DNA of 57,886 bases, taken from positions 1 to 57,886 of the IMG/VR virus record IMGVR_UViG_3300045973_000815, one strand, 5' to 3'. A program made the position numbers and the translations under genes. The notes beneath the pieces are model-generated. The model saw only the letters and a program-made list of their open reading frames with translations. It had not been told where the DNA came from and did not search any database. The stretch comes from a virus. Below are positions 22,463 through 30,832 of the stretch, in pieces (position 1 is the stretch's first letter; the number at the start of each line of letters is the position of its first letter).

Positions 22463-24737
22463 CGCGGAGGAGGTCTTCTTCGGCGGCGCAGCTGGTGGCG
22501 GCAAGTCGAGCGCGCTGTTGCTGGCTGCACTGCAGTACGTCGACGTGCCTGGGTACAGCGCGGGCCTCTTCCGACTGACGAAGTCGGACATGCTGAAGCC
22601 CGACGCGATTCTGGCGCGAGCCAACGCGTGGTTCTCTGGGACGCGCGCGTGGTGGGACGCGGCAGAGCACGCGTGGAAGTTTCCGACAAAGGGCGCGCCT
22701 GCCACCATCCACTTTGGGTACGCCACGTCGCTGGCGGAAGTGACGAAGCGCTACCAGGGCGCGGCCTTCCAATTTTGCGTGGCTACTGGAACGCCGGTGT
22801 TGATGGCGGACAGGACGTGGAAGGCGATCGAGTCCATTGCAGTCGGAGAGTTCGTCTCGACTCTTGAAGGACCTCGACGAGTCCAGCAGTCCTATGCGCT
22901 TGGGGTGAAGCCCGTCGTGCGCGTCACGGGCCCAGTTGGGTCATCGACGGTGAGCGCATCGCACAGGCTTCTTTGTACGAGCGGTGACTGGGCGTCCCCT
23001 TTGGACCTGCGACCCATTGAATCGAGTTCCGCACGCAGCACTCATGAATCGCCCACGCACTCATGCCGAGTACCAGCCCAGATTCCTCCTGGGTCATCGA
23101 TGGGTCTGCCGCCAGTTGGCGAATCTTGGCGAGCACATCGGCCGGAACCTCAGCACCAGGACTGCGACGCTTCTTCAGCAGGTGCTCGAACCGATTCCGA
23201 AGCGTCATGTGGTGAACACCAAGAAACTTCGCTGCCTGAAGCGTGGTTCGCCCATCTAGAGCTCTTCGGACCTGCTCTTCGGTCAGCGGCACAGCGCAGT
23301 TGCGACGAGTATCATCGGCATGCTCTCGCCCGTGGTCCGATAGGGAAGCAAGCAACTCGAGATTCGCAGGGCGGTTGTTTCTGCGATTGCGGTTGCGGTG
23401 ATGAACTATCTCGTGAGGCTCCAGTAGCCGCCCAATCAAGCACTCCATCACCAGCCGATGTTGCTTCACGCCTCCCCATGCATTCGCCATCGGGTGATCC
23501 GGCGAGTACTCAATCACGTACCCGCCAGGGCCAATGCACGCCGATCCACCCCTACACGTCCAGGGAACTCCTGTGCTGCGAGGAGCACCACTCGCACGTC
23601 TGCGAAATGGTCCCAGCGGGTGAGGTGGAAGTCTTCGATCTACGGGTCGAAGGGGCGTCGCATTACGTGACATGGGGAGGGTTCATATCATCCAACTGTG
23701 GCATCGATGAGGTTGGCAGTTGGCAGGAGGCGCCCTACCGCTTCCTCTTCTCGCGACTGCGCCGGCCGCAGGGCATGCCCGTGCCGGTGCGCATGCGTTC
23801 CTCGGGCAACCCGGGCGGTGCAGGGCACCAGTGGGTGAAGCGGCGCTTCGTCGAGTACGCCAAACACGTCGATGCGGGTACGGACGCGCGCGAAGACATC
23901 AAGGCCGCACGTTTCCAGAGGCGGCCGCTACCGGAGCCACCAGTCTACGCTTCGGCGCCCTCGGCGGAGGCTGCAGACGCAGCGCGCTCCATCAACCGCG
24001 AGGCCCAACCCTCATACTTCGTCCCCAGCTTCAAGGAGGACAACGTCGGCCTCGACGTCGACGCGTACGCGATGCAGTTGGCGCGGCTGGACCCCGTCAC
24101 GCGCAAGCAGCTGGACGAAGGCGACTGGGACGCCGCGCACGGCGGCAACTACTTCCAGGCGGGGTGGTTCTCCAACTCCATCGTCGACGTGCCACCCACG
24201 GGGCTGCGCTGGGTGCGTAGCTGGGACTTCGCGGCGACTGAGGAGGAGCCAGGGAAGGACCCCGACTGGACGGTGGGCGCGAAGTGCGCGGTCGAGCGCC
24301 TGGCCGACGGAGAGAAGCGCTTCTGGGTTGCGGACATCGTGCGCTTCCGCAAGGAGCCCGGCGCCACGGAGCGCGAGGTGAAGACGACGGCCGTCCTCGA
24401 TGGGAAGCGCGTCACGGTGTTGATGGAGCAAGAGCCAGGCAGCGCGGGCAAGACGGTGGTGCACGGCATCAAGACGCGCGTCCTCTTCGGGTGGAGCGTG
24501 ACGGGCATGCGCAAGACGGGGCCAAAGGAGTCCTACTGGAAGCCCCTCGCGGCGCCGGCCGAGGCGGGCAACGTGTGCCTCGTGCGCGGGGCTTGGAATG
24601 AGGACTTCATTCGGGAACTGAAGGACCTCCCAGGGGCGCATGATGACCAGGCGGACGCCGTCGCGCAGGCCTTCGCGCACCTCACCGATGAGAAGGCGGC
24701 ACAAGTCGACCGACTGCGGGCGACAGCGAAACTCTGA
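22296..24737 (+). CDS. terL: Terminase large subunit, intein-interrupted
   Basis: 813-residue precursor from ATG 22296 (GTG 22400 is possible); 506 residues after splicing. The ATPase half has Walker A FFGGAAGGGKSSAL and, split by the intein, the Walker B/DE region FQF//CGIDEVGSW. The C-terminal RNase H-like nuclease has RSWDFAATEEEPG with the first catalytic Asp and AHDDQADAVAQAF near the end. The intein (22776-23696) must be removed to rebuild the ATPase site. The motor cuts and pumps DNA into the prohead. Confidence 0.93.
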   Translation: MSLRSTSASSPPSLKRLARERLRQRRERALTKTLEVVRPWAPETPSERQRTFLSLDAEEVFFGGAAGGGKSSALLLAALQYVDVPGYSAGLFRLTKSDMLKPDAILARANAWFSGTRAWWDAAEHAWKFPTKGAPATIHFGYATSLAEVTKRYQGAAFQFCVATGTPVLMADRTWKAIESIAVGEFVSTLEGPRRVQQSYALGVKPVVRVTGPVGSSTVSASHRLLCTSGDWASPLDLRPIESSSARSTHESPTHSCRVPAQIPPGSSMGLPPVGESWRAHRPEPQHQDCDASSAGARTDSEASCGEHQETSLPEAWFAHLELFGPALRSAAQRSCDEYHRHALARGPIGKQATRDSQGGCFCDCGCGDELSREAPVAAQSSTPSPADVASRLPMHSPSGDPASTQSRTRQGQCTPIHPYTSRELLCCEEHHSHVCEMVPAGEVEVFDLRVEGASHYVTWGGFISSNCGIDEVGSWQEAPYRFLFSRLRRPQGMPVPVRMRSSGNPGGAGHQWVKRRFVEYAKHVDAGTDAREDIKAARFQRRPLPEPPVYASAPSAEAADAARSINREAQPSYFVPSFKEDNVGLDVDAYAMQLARLDPVTRKQLDEGDWDAAHGGNYFQAGWFSNSIVDVPPTGLRWVRSWDFAATEEEPGKDPDWTVGAKCAVERLADGEKRFWVADIVRFRKEPGATEREVKTTAVLDGKRVTVLMEQEPGSAGKTVVHGIKTRVLFGWSVTGMRKTGPKESYWKPLAAPAEAGNVCLVRGAWNEDFIRELKDLPGAHDDQADAVAQAFAHLTDEKAAQVDRLRATAKL
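22776..23696 (+). mobile_element. Intein in terminase large subunit (307 aa)
   Basis: It begins with Cys1 in CVATGTPVLMADRTWKAI (block A), has VSASHRLLC (block B His) at about residue 65, and ends VFDLRVEGASHYV (block F) then GGFISSN followed by Cys+1 of the extein. The last residue is Asn as required, but the usual penultimate His is Ser. The insertion point is directly before the ATPase IDE motif. Between about 23000 and 23600 the sense translation is Ser/Arg/Pro-rich with no endonuclease motif, because an HNH gene occupies the other strand. Confidence 0.92.
22924..23673 (-). CDS. HNH homing endonuclease, antisense inside the intein
   Basis: 249 residues read opposite to terL. Conserved HNH core at about residues 55-115: SPDHPMAN, KQHRLVMECLIGRLL, EIVHHRNRNRRNNRPANLELL and DHGREHA, the H...HH...N pattern of bbalpha-metal nucleases. 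Two C-terminal helix-turn-helix segments follow (TLQAAKFLGVHHMTLRNRFEHLL and SGLVLGMSAWAIHECCVRNSIQW), typical DNA-recognition parts of homing enzymes. The start is uncertain: ATG 23673 has no ribosome site. The gene lies wholly within the intein. Confidence 0.85.
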   Translation of the reverse strand: MSRNATPLRPVDRRLPPHPLGPFRRRASGAPRSTGVPWTCRGGSACIGPGGYVIEYSPDHPMANAWGGVKQHRLVMECLIGRLLEPHEIVHHRNRNRRNNRPANLELLASLSDHGREHADDTRRNCAVPLTEEQVRRALDGRTTLQAAKFLGVHHMTLRNRFEHLLKKRRSPGAEVPADVLAKIRQLAADPSMTQEESGLVLGMSAWAIHECCVRNSIQWVAGPKGTPSHRSYKEACAMRSPSMTQLGP

Positions 24738-24754
24738 CGCTGTACCTTGTCGGC

Positions 24755-26302
24755 ATGGCGAAGAAGAGGAAGTCCGCGACGCGCACCGACGGCTGGAAGA
24801 ACATCTACACGGGCCTTGGGGGCTCGAGGGACAAGCGCCTCGGCGGAAGCTTCACCTCCGACCGCCTGGACGAGACGACGTGCGAGGATCTCTGGCTCGG
24901 TGACGACATCTGCGCGCGCATCATCGAGGCGCAGCCAGAGGCCGAGTTGCGCCAGGGCTTCGAGTTGGTTGTCTCCGACGCCAGCCCCTCGCCCAAGCCT
25001 GGGCCTCCAGACAGGACGGACAAGGGCGAGGACAAGTCCATCAAGGCGCCTGCACCAGTCGCCGAAGAGGCGGGCGACATGGGCGAGGGCGAAGGCGCGG
25101 AGCTCGCCCAGAAGCTGATGGCCTACTTCGACGACAGAGACGCCACCGCATGCCTTCAGCAGGCGCGGCAGTTCGGGCGCGCGTATGGAGGCGGGGCCAT
25201 CCTCCTCGGTGCGCAGGATGGGCAGTCATTCGATCAGCCGCTGAATGAGGCCGCCATCAAAACGTGCCCCTGGCTGAAGGTGTTGCGCCCGCGCGAGTGC
25301 ATCCCCTCGCGGTACTACCGCACGCCGAAGTCTCCGAAGTTCGGCGAGGTGTCGCACTACCGCGTGCACCGCGACACGCTGGGCGGTGGCTCCTCCGAGG
25401 TGCTCGAGGTGCACGAGTCCCGCCTCATCCCCTTCTATGGCGTCGTCGTTTCGACTCGTCAGCGCGCCGCACGCAACAGCTGGGGCGACTCGGTGCTGGT
25501 GCGCGTCGTCGAAAAGGTGTCGGACTTCCAGGCATCCTTTCAGGCGGCTGGCGTGCTGGTGCAGGACTTCGCGCAGGCCGTCTTCAAGATGGCGGGGCTT
25601 GCCGAGATGCTGGCTCAGGGTGACGACGGCGACGCCATTGTCACCGCGCGCGCCCAATCCATCGACATGTCGCGCAGCGTCGCGCGTGCCCTCCTCATCG
25701 ACAAGGACGAGGAATTCAAGCGCGAGGCCACGCCAGTCTCTGGCCTGCCTGAGTTGCTGGATCGCCTGTGCAACCGCCTGGCAGCGGCCGCACGCATGCC
25801 CGTCACGGTGATGATGGGCCAGTCGCCCGCAGGATTCAACGCGACGGGCAGCGCCGACATCCGCAACTGGTACGACCAAATCGCAGGCGACAGGACGCGC
25901 CAGTTGCTGCCGCGCCACAACCGCCTCCTTCGCATCCTGATGCTGGCGGCAGACTCACCCACGCGCGGGCGAGAGCCAAAGCGCTGGAGCATCAAGTACC
26001 CTCCCCTCTGGCAGATGACGGAGGCAGAGCAAGCCGAGCTGCGCGGCAAGGTGGCCACCGCTGACGTCGCGTACATCAACGCGGGCGTCCTGCTGCCTGA
26101 GGAGGTAGCTGTCGCTCGCTTCGGTGGTGACGCCTGGACGATGGAGACGCAGTTGGACACGAAGGCGCGCGCCGTCGCGGAGAAGGAAGCGAAGCAGGCC
26201 CAGCAGGCGATGGAGGCGCAGATGCAGCAGGCGCTCGTCGACCCGAACGAGCCTGTGGACCCGAAGGCCCCGCCTGTGCCCACCAAGGAGCCGACGAAGT
26301 GA
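24755..26302 (+). CDS. Portal protein
   Basis: 515 residues from ATG 24755. GGSFTSDRLDETTCEDLWLGDDICARIIEAQPE at the start, FGRAYGGGAILLGAQD in the middle, and ARMPVTVMMGQSPAGFNATGSADIRNWYDQI are conserved landmarks of DUF1073-type phage portals. It follows the terminase as in most tailed phages. The start has no Shine-Dalgarno; TACCTT (24743-24748) ends 6 bases before ATG, suggesting a leaderless transcript. Confidence 0.88.
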   Translation: MAKKRKSATRTDGWKNIYTGLGGSRDKRLGGSFTSDRLDETTCEDLWLGDDICARIIEAQPEAELRQGFELVVSDASPSPKPGPPDRTDKGEDKSIKAPAPVAEEAGDMGEGEGAELAQKLMAYFDDRDATACLQQARQFGRAYGGGAILLGAQDGQSFDQPLNEAAIKTCPWLKVLRPRECIPSRYYRTPKSPKFGEVSHYRVHRDTLGGGSSEVLEVHESRLIPFYGVVVSTRQRAARNSWGDSVLVRVVEKVSDFQASFQAAGVLVQDFAQAVFKMAGLAEMLAQGDDGDAIVTARAQSIDMSRSVARALLIDKDEEFKREATPVSGLPELLDRLCNRLAAAARMPVTVMMGQSPAGFNATGSADIRNWYDQIAGDRTRQLLPRHNRLLRILMLAADSPTRGREPKRWSIKYPPLWQMTEAEQAELRGKVATADVAYINAGVLLPEEVAVARFGGDAWTMETQLDTKARAVAEKEAKQAQQAMEAQMQQALVDPNEPVDPKAPPVPTKEPTK

Positions 26303-26535
26303 AGCCCAAGGTAGAGCGCCTCGACGAGGGCTTTCTTGAGCGCGTGCAGTTGCGACGCGCAGCGGAGCCATTCCTTGACCTCGAAGGCCTCGCGCGCTCG
26401 CTGGGCGTCGCCCTGCGCGGGGAGTGCACCACTCCGCAGAGGCGCCGCCACACCGGGCCTGACACCTGCCCCCTGTGCAGCCTCCCCATGCCTCGCTCGA
26501 CGGGCGCGCTGGTGTGCGGGCGGGCACACCCATGA
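26299..26535 (+). CDS. Small zinc-knuckle protein in the head operon
   Basis: 78 residues from GTG 26299, overlapping the portal stop. DTCPLCSLPM and a later LVCGRAH form a possible CxxC...C...H site; the first half is helical. It is coupled to the next gene. Role unknown. Confidence 0.6.
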   Translation: MKPKVERLDEGFLERVQLRRAAEPFLDLEGLARSLGVALRGECTTPQRRRHTGPDTCPLCSLPMPRSTGALVCGRAHP

Positions 26536-27368
26536 AGCAACTCATCGCCAGTCGGCGCGCCTACATGAAGCTGATGACGGGCCGCAATCCGCGCCGTCGT
26601 CCCATGCCGCGCGCCATCCCTCCCAAGGCTGTCGTAACCGCGTACACGCGCGTGATGCTGGACCTGGTGGCCGTCATGCGCGCAGTGACAGCGAGGGAGC
26701 TCTACCCGAAGCTGCGCCAGCATCTCGCCCACGCGCGAGACTTGAGGGGCCGCACTGACGCCGTCGACGATGACGTGGCGCTGGTGAAGGCCACCCTCGC
26801 GCGCGGCGCCTTCGAGAAGGGCAACCTCAAGGCCATCGTGAAGCCGATGGGGCGCCGCACGGCAGACTGGCAGAAGGCCCAGCTCGAGCGGCAGCTACGC
26901 GCGTCGGTGGGCATCGACATTCCGGTGAGGGACCCACGACTGGTGGATCGCATCGAAGCCTTCACTGCTGAGAACGTGGCCCTCATCACGTCCATCCCCG
27001 AAGAGGCGCTCGGCCAGGTGCAGAAAGTCGTCATGCGCGGCATGTCTGCAGGCGACAGGTGGGAGGACATCGCCGACGCCATCGAGAAGCGCTTCGGCGT
27101 CAGCGAGTCACGGGCTGCCCTCATCGCCAGGGATCAGGTCGGGCGCTTCTATTCCGCGCTGAACGAGGTGCGTCAACGAGATCTAGGACTGACGCACTTC
27201 TTCTGGCGCGTCGCGCTCGATGAGCGCCTGTGCGCAATCTGCGCCCCACTCGACGGCAAGCGGTTCTCGTGGGACAAGCCACCAGCAGATGGTGGGCCTG
27301 GGGAGATTCATCCTCAGTGTCGCTGTTCTGCAGATCCGGACGTCGAAGGAATGCTCGCCGAGCTTTGA
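26532..27368 (+). CDS. Minor head protein (SPP1 gp7/Mu F-like)
   Basis: 278 residues from ATG 26532. The C-terminal half carries FGVSESRAALIARDQVGRFYSALNEVRQRDLG, WRVALDERLCAICAPLDGKRFSW and GEIHPQCRCSA, the standard head-morphogenesis motif (R-D-Q...C-x2-C...HPxCRC). Such proteins enter the head or link it with the portal. Confidence 0.88.
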   Translation: MKQLIASRRAYMKLMTGRNPRRRPMPRAIPPKAVVTAYTRVMLDLVAVMRAVTARELYPKLRQHLAHARDLRGRTDAVDDDVALVKATLARGAFEKGNLKAIVKPMGRRTADWQKAQLERQLRASVGIDIPVRDPRLVDRIEAFTAENVALITSIPEEALGQVQKVVMRGMSAGDRWEDIADAIEKRFGVSESRAALIARDQVGRFYSALNEVRQRDLGLTHFFWRVALDERLCAICAPLDGKRFSWDKPPADGGPGEIHPQCRCSADPDVEGMLAEL

Positions 27369-27493
27369 ATGTCTCCGTCACGCCCCCCAGCCGCAGGTGG
27401 GGCAAAACAGCGGCAGCGCAGGCCCCCGTCAAGACGTACCCTCCCGGGCGGTGACTGCGCCGAGTGGCTCACGAGACGAGCCGTTCGCATCTA

Positions 27494-27509
27494 GTGCAAA
27501 CGCTTGCAC
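27494..27509. promoter_or_regulatory. Dispersed 16-bp palindrome, site 5
   Basis: GTGCAAACGCTTGCAC, in the 158-base gap between the minor head gene and the protease gene. The rest of this gap (27369-27526) shows no gene. Confidence 0.8.
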
Positions 27510-27526
27510 TCGGGCACCTTCGCAAC

Positions 27527-28822
27527 ATGGCGATTCGATTCGACCGTGGCGAACTCCAGAAGCCGGTGAAGCAGTCCAACGGCTGGTTGCGCGTGGACGG
27601 CTACCTGACGCGGACGGGTATCTTCGAGTACCTGCAGCCCGACGGCACCAAGCGGCGCGAGTACCGTCCCCCCGAGGAAGTCTTCAAGGAGGACTCGCTC
27701 GAGACGTTCGCCATGGTGCCCGTCACCGACACCCACCCTCCCGTCATGCTGGACGCTGGCAACACGACGCAGTTCGCGCGAGGGGCCGTCAGCGACACGG
27801 TGAAGCGCGACGGCGACAAGGTGCGCGCCTCCCTCCTCATCACCGACGCGGCCCTCGTCGCGAAGCTGGAGGCGAAGGACGCCACCCAGGTGTCGTGCGG
27901 CTACATCTGCGACGTCGAGGACACCCCGGGCGAGTTCCAGGGGCAGAAGTACGACTCCATCCAGCGGAACATTCGGGGCAACCACGTCGCCATCGTGCCG
28001 CATGGGCGCGCCGGCGCAGAGGTACGCGTGCGCATGGACGGCAGCGCAACCATGGACCCGGGCGCGTGCGAGAAGTGCGGCGGCATGGCTGACAAGTGTG
28101 ACGCCGCCACCAAGTGCTGCGATGCCTGCACGCACCCTGCGGCAAAGGCAGACGGTGCAGATCGCGTCTACCGGGTGAAAAACTCGGGTGCTAACGATCT
28201 CGACACCACCAACGAGGCGCACGGCGCCCAAGGACAAGTACCCATGAGCAAGATTCGCATCGATGGCGTGGACTACGACCCGAGCACCGAGGCCTTCGCG
28301 CAGGCGCTGGCGAAGCGCGACGAGAAGATCGCCGCCGACATGGCCGCGCTGAAGTCGTCCCTCACCGAGGCCACCGCGAAGGCCGACAAGGCCGAGGGCC
28401 GCGCCGACGCCGCCGCCGAGGCGCTCAAGAAGGCCGAGGCCGACTTGAAGGAGCTGCCCGCGAAGGTGCGCTCTGACATGGCAGCGCGGGCCGAACTGGA
28501 CGCCCGCGCGCGCGTCATCCTGGGCAAGGACGCGAAGCTGGACAGCGTCTCGCCGCTCGAGGTCCGCAAGATGGTGCTGGCGAAGCTGTCGCCCGAGCTC
28601 AAGCTGGACGGCCGCAGCGAGGCGTACGTCGAGGCCCGCTTCGACGCGGCGCTCGAGGCCGCCGAGAAGGACGACAGCGAGTGGCAGAAGGACGCCGACA
28701 AGCTGGACGCCGGCACGAAGCCCGCCGACGTGAAGCTGGACGCCGACGAGGCCAAGAAGGCCTTCATCAAGGCCTCGCAGGACGCGTGGAAGAAGCCCCT
28801 CACCTCGGCGAAGTCGGTCTGA
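27527..28822 (+). CDS. Prohead protease (DUF2213-like) with scaffold domain
   Basis: 431 residues from ATG 27527. The N-terminal domain (about 1-180: SNGWLRVDGYLTRTGIFEY, VTDTHPPVML, QVSCGYICDVEDTPGEF, NHVAIVPHGRAG) is the DUF2213 prohead protease-like fold. The Ser in SCGY and the His in NHVAIV are the likely catalytic residues. A Cys/Ala linker follows, then a Lys/Ala/Glu-rich coiled coil (about 240-431) typical of scaffolds. An internal ATG at 28244 behind AAGGACAAGTACCC would make the scaffold alone, as lambda Nu3 is made within gene C. Confidence 0.85.
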   Translation: MAIRFDRGELQKPVKQSNGWLRVDGYLTRTGIFEYLQPDGTKRREYRPPEEVFKEDSLETFAMVPVTDTHPPVMLDAGNTTQFARGAVSDTVKRDGDKVRASLLITDAALVAKLEAKDATQVSCGYICDVEDTPGEFQGQKYDSIQRNIRGNHVAIVPHGRAGAEVRVRMDGSATMDPGACEKCGGMADKCDAATKCCDACTHPAAKADGADRVYRVKNSGANDLDTTNEAHGAQGQVPMSKIRIDGVDYDPSTEAFAQALAKRDEKIAADMAALKSSLTEATAKADKAEGRADAAAEALKKAEADLKELPAKVRSDMAARAELDARARVILGKDAKLDSVSPLEVRKMVLAKLSPELKLDGRSEAYVEARFDAALEAAEKDDSEWQKDADKLDAGTKPADVKLDADEAKKAFIKASQDAWKKPLTSAKSV

Positions 28823-28859
28823 AGTCCGACTCAACCCAAGCAACCACAAGGACGACACC

Positions 28860-29357
28860 ATGAGCCAGACTGCTTACTCGACGTACCAGACGGCCGCCTT
28901 CGCGGGCATGCTCGCCGACAACGGCGACGCGGACATCCTGTCGTACATCAACGAAGAGGCATCGGCCGTCCTGCCCTTCGGCATCGCCGTGATGAAGGGC
29001 ACCGCCGACTTCGGCGCGCTGCTCCCCGCCTCGGCTGGCGCCGTCATGGTGGGCATCGCCGCGCACACCCACCAGGTGGACCCGGGCCAGGCGGGCAGCA
29101 CGCCTGCGGGCGCGGGCATCCCCCCGAAGTACCTCATCAACACCCTGAAGCGCGGGCGCATGTACGTGCAGGTCGAGGAGGCCGTGACGCCTGCCTCGCC
29201 CGTCTTCGTGCGCTACGCCTCGGGCTCCGGTGGCACCCAGAAGGGCGCCTTCCGCGCGTCGGCCGACACGGCCACCGCCGTGGCCTGGACCGCCGCCCGC
29301 TACCTCACCTCCGCTGCCATCGCCGGCTACGCGGTTGTCGAAGTCAACCTGCCGTAA
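28860..29357 (+). CDS. Head decoration/cement protein candidate
   Basis: 165 residues from ATG 28860. Beta-rich, with Gly/Ala-rich loops (GTADFGALLPASAGAVMVGIAAHTHQVDPG, VTPASPVFVRYASGSGG) and no cysteine, the profile of small DUF2190-like decoration proteins. Its position between scaffold and major capsid is the usual place for these. Confidence 0.7.
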   Translation: MSQTAYSTYQTAAFAGMLADNGDADILSYINEEASAVLPFGIAVMKGTADFGALLPASAGAVMVGIAAHTHQVDPGQAGSTPAGAGIPPKYLINTLKRGRMYVQVEEAVTPASPVFVRYASGSGGTQKGAFRASADTATAVAWTAARYLTSAAIAGYAVVEVNLP

Positions 29358-29383
29358 GCCGAGCCCCTGAAAGGAACTGACAC

Positions 29384-30328
29384 ATGGCACCCCGCAGCTA
29401 CAACCTCCCCAAGCTCGACGCGGCTGAGAACATCTTCTTCGCCCGTGAACTCGAGCAGATCCGCGCCAAGTCGTACGACATCAAGTACGCGCAGCGGAAG
29501 ATTCGCACCCTGGTTCCGGTCGACAACTCCGTCGACCCCGGCGCCGAAGTGGTGACGTACAGCCAGTACGACCGCGTTGGCGTGGCGAAGCTGATCGCCT
29601 CGTACGCGGAAGACCTCCCCCGCGCGGACGTGAAGGGCAAGCAGTTCAGCGTCACGGTGAAGGGCATGGGCTCCAGCTACGGCTACTCCGTGCAGGAGAT
29701 CCGCAGCGCTCGCCTGGCCGGCAAGCCGCTGGACTCGCGCAAGGCTGACGCTGCGCGGCAGGCCATCGAGGACAAGATCGACTCCATCGGCGCGGTCGGC
29801 GACACCGCGACCGGCCTCGTGGGCCTGCTGAACATCGCGTCGGCCCAGACGTACACCATCACGGCTGGCGCTGGCACCCAGACGAAGTGGAACTTCGGCG
29901 CGACGCCGAAGACGGGCCTCGAGGTCATCAAGGACATGAACTCGGCGGTGCACACCGTGGTGACCGTCACCAAGGAAGCCGAGAAGCCCGACACGCTGCT
30001 GCTGCCGGTCGCGCAGTACGCGTACATCGCGTCGACGCCCCTGCAGTCGGGCAGCGACACGACCATCCTGCAGTTCTTCCTGCGGAACTCGCCGTACATC
30101 AAGGCGGTCGAGCCCTGGGAGAAGCTGGCGGGCGCTGGCTCGGGGGCGACGGACCGCATGATGGCGTACCGGCGTGACCCGGACGCGCTGATGTTGGTCA
30201 TCCCGCAGGAGTTCGAGCAGTTCCCTCCCGATCAGGAAGGCCTCAACTCGGTCATCGCGTGCCACGCGCGCATCGCGGGCGTGCAGTGCTTCTACCCGCT
30301 GTCGGTCATTTACGCGGACGGGGTCTGA
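29384..30328 (+). CDS. Major capsid protein (DUF2184-like, HK97 fold expected)
   Basis: 314 residues from ATG 29384, behind AAAGGAACTG. SYDIKYAQRKIRTLVPVDNSVDPGAEVVTYSQYDRVG and SYGYSVQEIRSARLAG are landmarks of DUF2184 capsids; RMMAYRRDPDALMLVIPQEFEQFPPDQEGL near the C-terminus is the conserved P-domain strand. It is followed by a strong hairpin, fitting a highly expressed transcript. Confidence 0.88.
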   Translation: MAPRSYNLPKLDAAENIFFARELEQIRAKSYDIKYAQRKIRTLVPVDNSVDPGAEVVTYSQYDRVGVAKLIASYAEDLPRADVKGKQFSVTVKGMGSSYGYSVQEIRSARLAGKPLDSRKADAARQAIEDKIDSIGAVGDTATGLVGLLNIASAQTYTITAGAGTQTKWNFGATPKTGLEVIKDMNSAVHTVVTVTKEAEKPDTLLLPVAQYAYIASTPLQSGSDTTILQFFLRNSPYIKAVEPWEKLAGAGSGATDRMMAYRRDPDALMLVIPQEFEQFPPDQEGLNSVIACHARIAGVQCFYPLSVIYADGV

Positions 30329-30345
30329 CTTTCCCCAGGCAGCAC

Positions 30346-30394
30346 CCCGCCCCGGCCACGCGCGCACGTCGCGTGGAACCACCGGGGCGGGTTT
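30346..30394 (+). terminator. Strong hairpin after the capsid gene
   Basis: CCCGCCCCGG (30346-30355) plus CCACGCG pair with CGCGTGG (30370-30376) and CCGGGGCGGG (30382-30391), with a 5-base bulge, then TTT. It can stop or attenuate transcription, or protect the capsid mRNA. Confidence 0.75.
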
Positions 30395-30397
30395 CAT

Positions 30398-30457
30398 GAG
30401 GGGGAAGGAAGCGCGTCATCGCGCTGGCCTGCAGTTGGTTCAAGTCCCGCCCCTCTC
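30398..30457 (+). other. Degenerate tRNA-like segment
   Basis: GAGGGG near 30398 can pair with CCCCTC at 30450-30455, a GCGCG-TCAT-CGCGC hairpin sits inside (30411-30424), and GGTTCAAGTCCC (30437-30448) has a T-loop sequence. It is about 11 bases too short for a tRNA and the T-stem pairs poorly, so it is at best a remnant. Confidence 0.2.
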
Positions 30458-30481
30458 GTCACGCAGACTCGGAGAACGCAC

Positions 30482-30820
30482 ATGCTGATTGTCTACAACC
30501 GCGAAGGGCTGCACCACGCCGGCAACCTGCACCTCCTGCCTGGCCTCAACGACGTCGACGAGAAGGACTTCGCCGAGGTGTCGAAGTTCGAGGCCTTCAA
30601 GGCTCTCGTCGAAGAGGACATCATCGAGGTGCTGACGTCGAAGGACGGCAAGCAGCTCGTCTCGGCGGACATCGCGAAGCTGCCCGAGAAGAAGGCCATC
30701 GAGTTGGTGGCTAAGACGGTGTCGAAGGGGCTCCTGCTTTCGATGCAGGCCGCTGAGAAGCGCCAGGCGGTGCTGGACGCCATCTCGGCGCAGTTGGACG
30801 CCATCAACCCCAAGCTGTAA
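30482..30820 (+). CDS. Head protein candidate of unknown function
   Basis: 112 residues from ATG 30482 behind CGGAGAACGCAC. It starts with a strand-rich part (MLIVYNREGLHHAGNLHLLPGLNDV) followed by helices (VSKFEAFKALVEEDIIEVL). Its place between capsid and connector genes suggests a virion or assembly role. Confidence 0.6.
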   Translation: MLIVYNREGLHHAGNLHLLPGLNDVDEKDFAEVSKFEAFKALVEEDIIEVLTSKDGKQLVSADIAKLPEKKAIELVAKTVSKGLLLSMQAAEKRQAVLDAISAQLDAINPKL

Positions 30821-30832
30821 GCGCTCCCGCCC

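Noticed and set aside
27491-28861. Long minus-strand frame opposite the protease/scaffold gene
   Set aside because: Val/Leu/Arg-rich product without motifs, a mirror of GC-rich codons; the plus strand has a recognisable family.
29327-30397. Long minus-strand frame opposite the capsid gene
   Set aside because: Arg/Val/Leu-rich, no motif; the capsid frame is certain.
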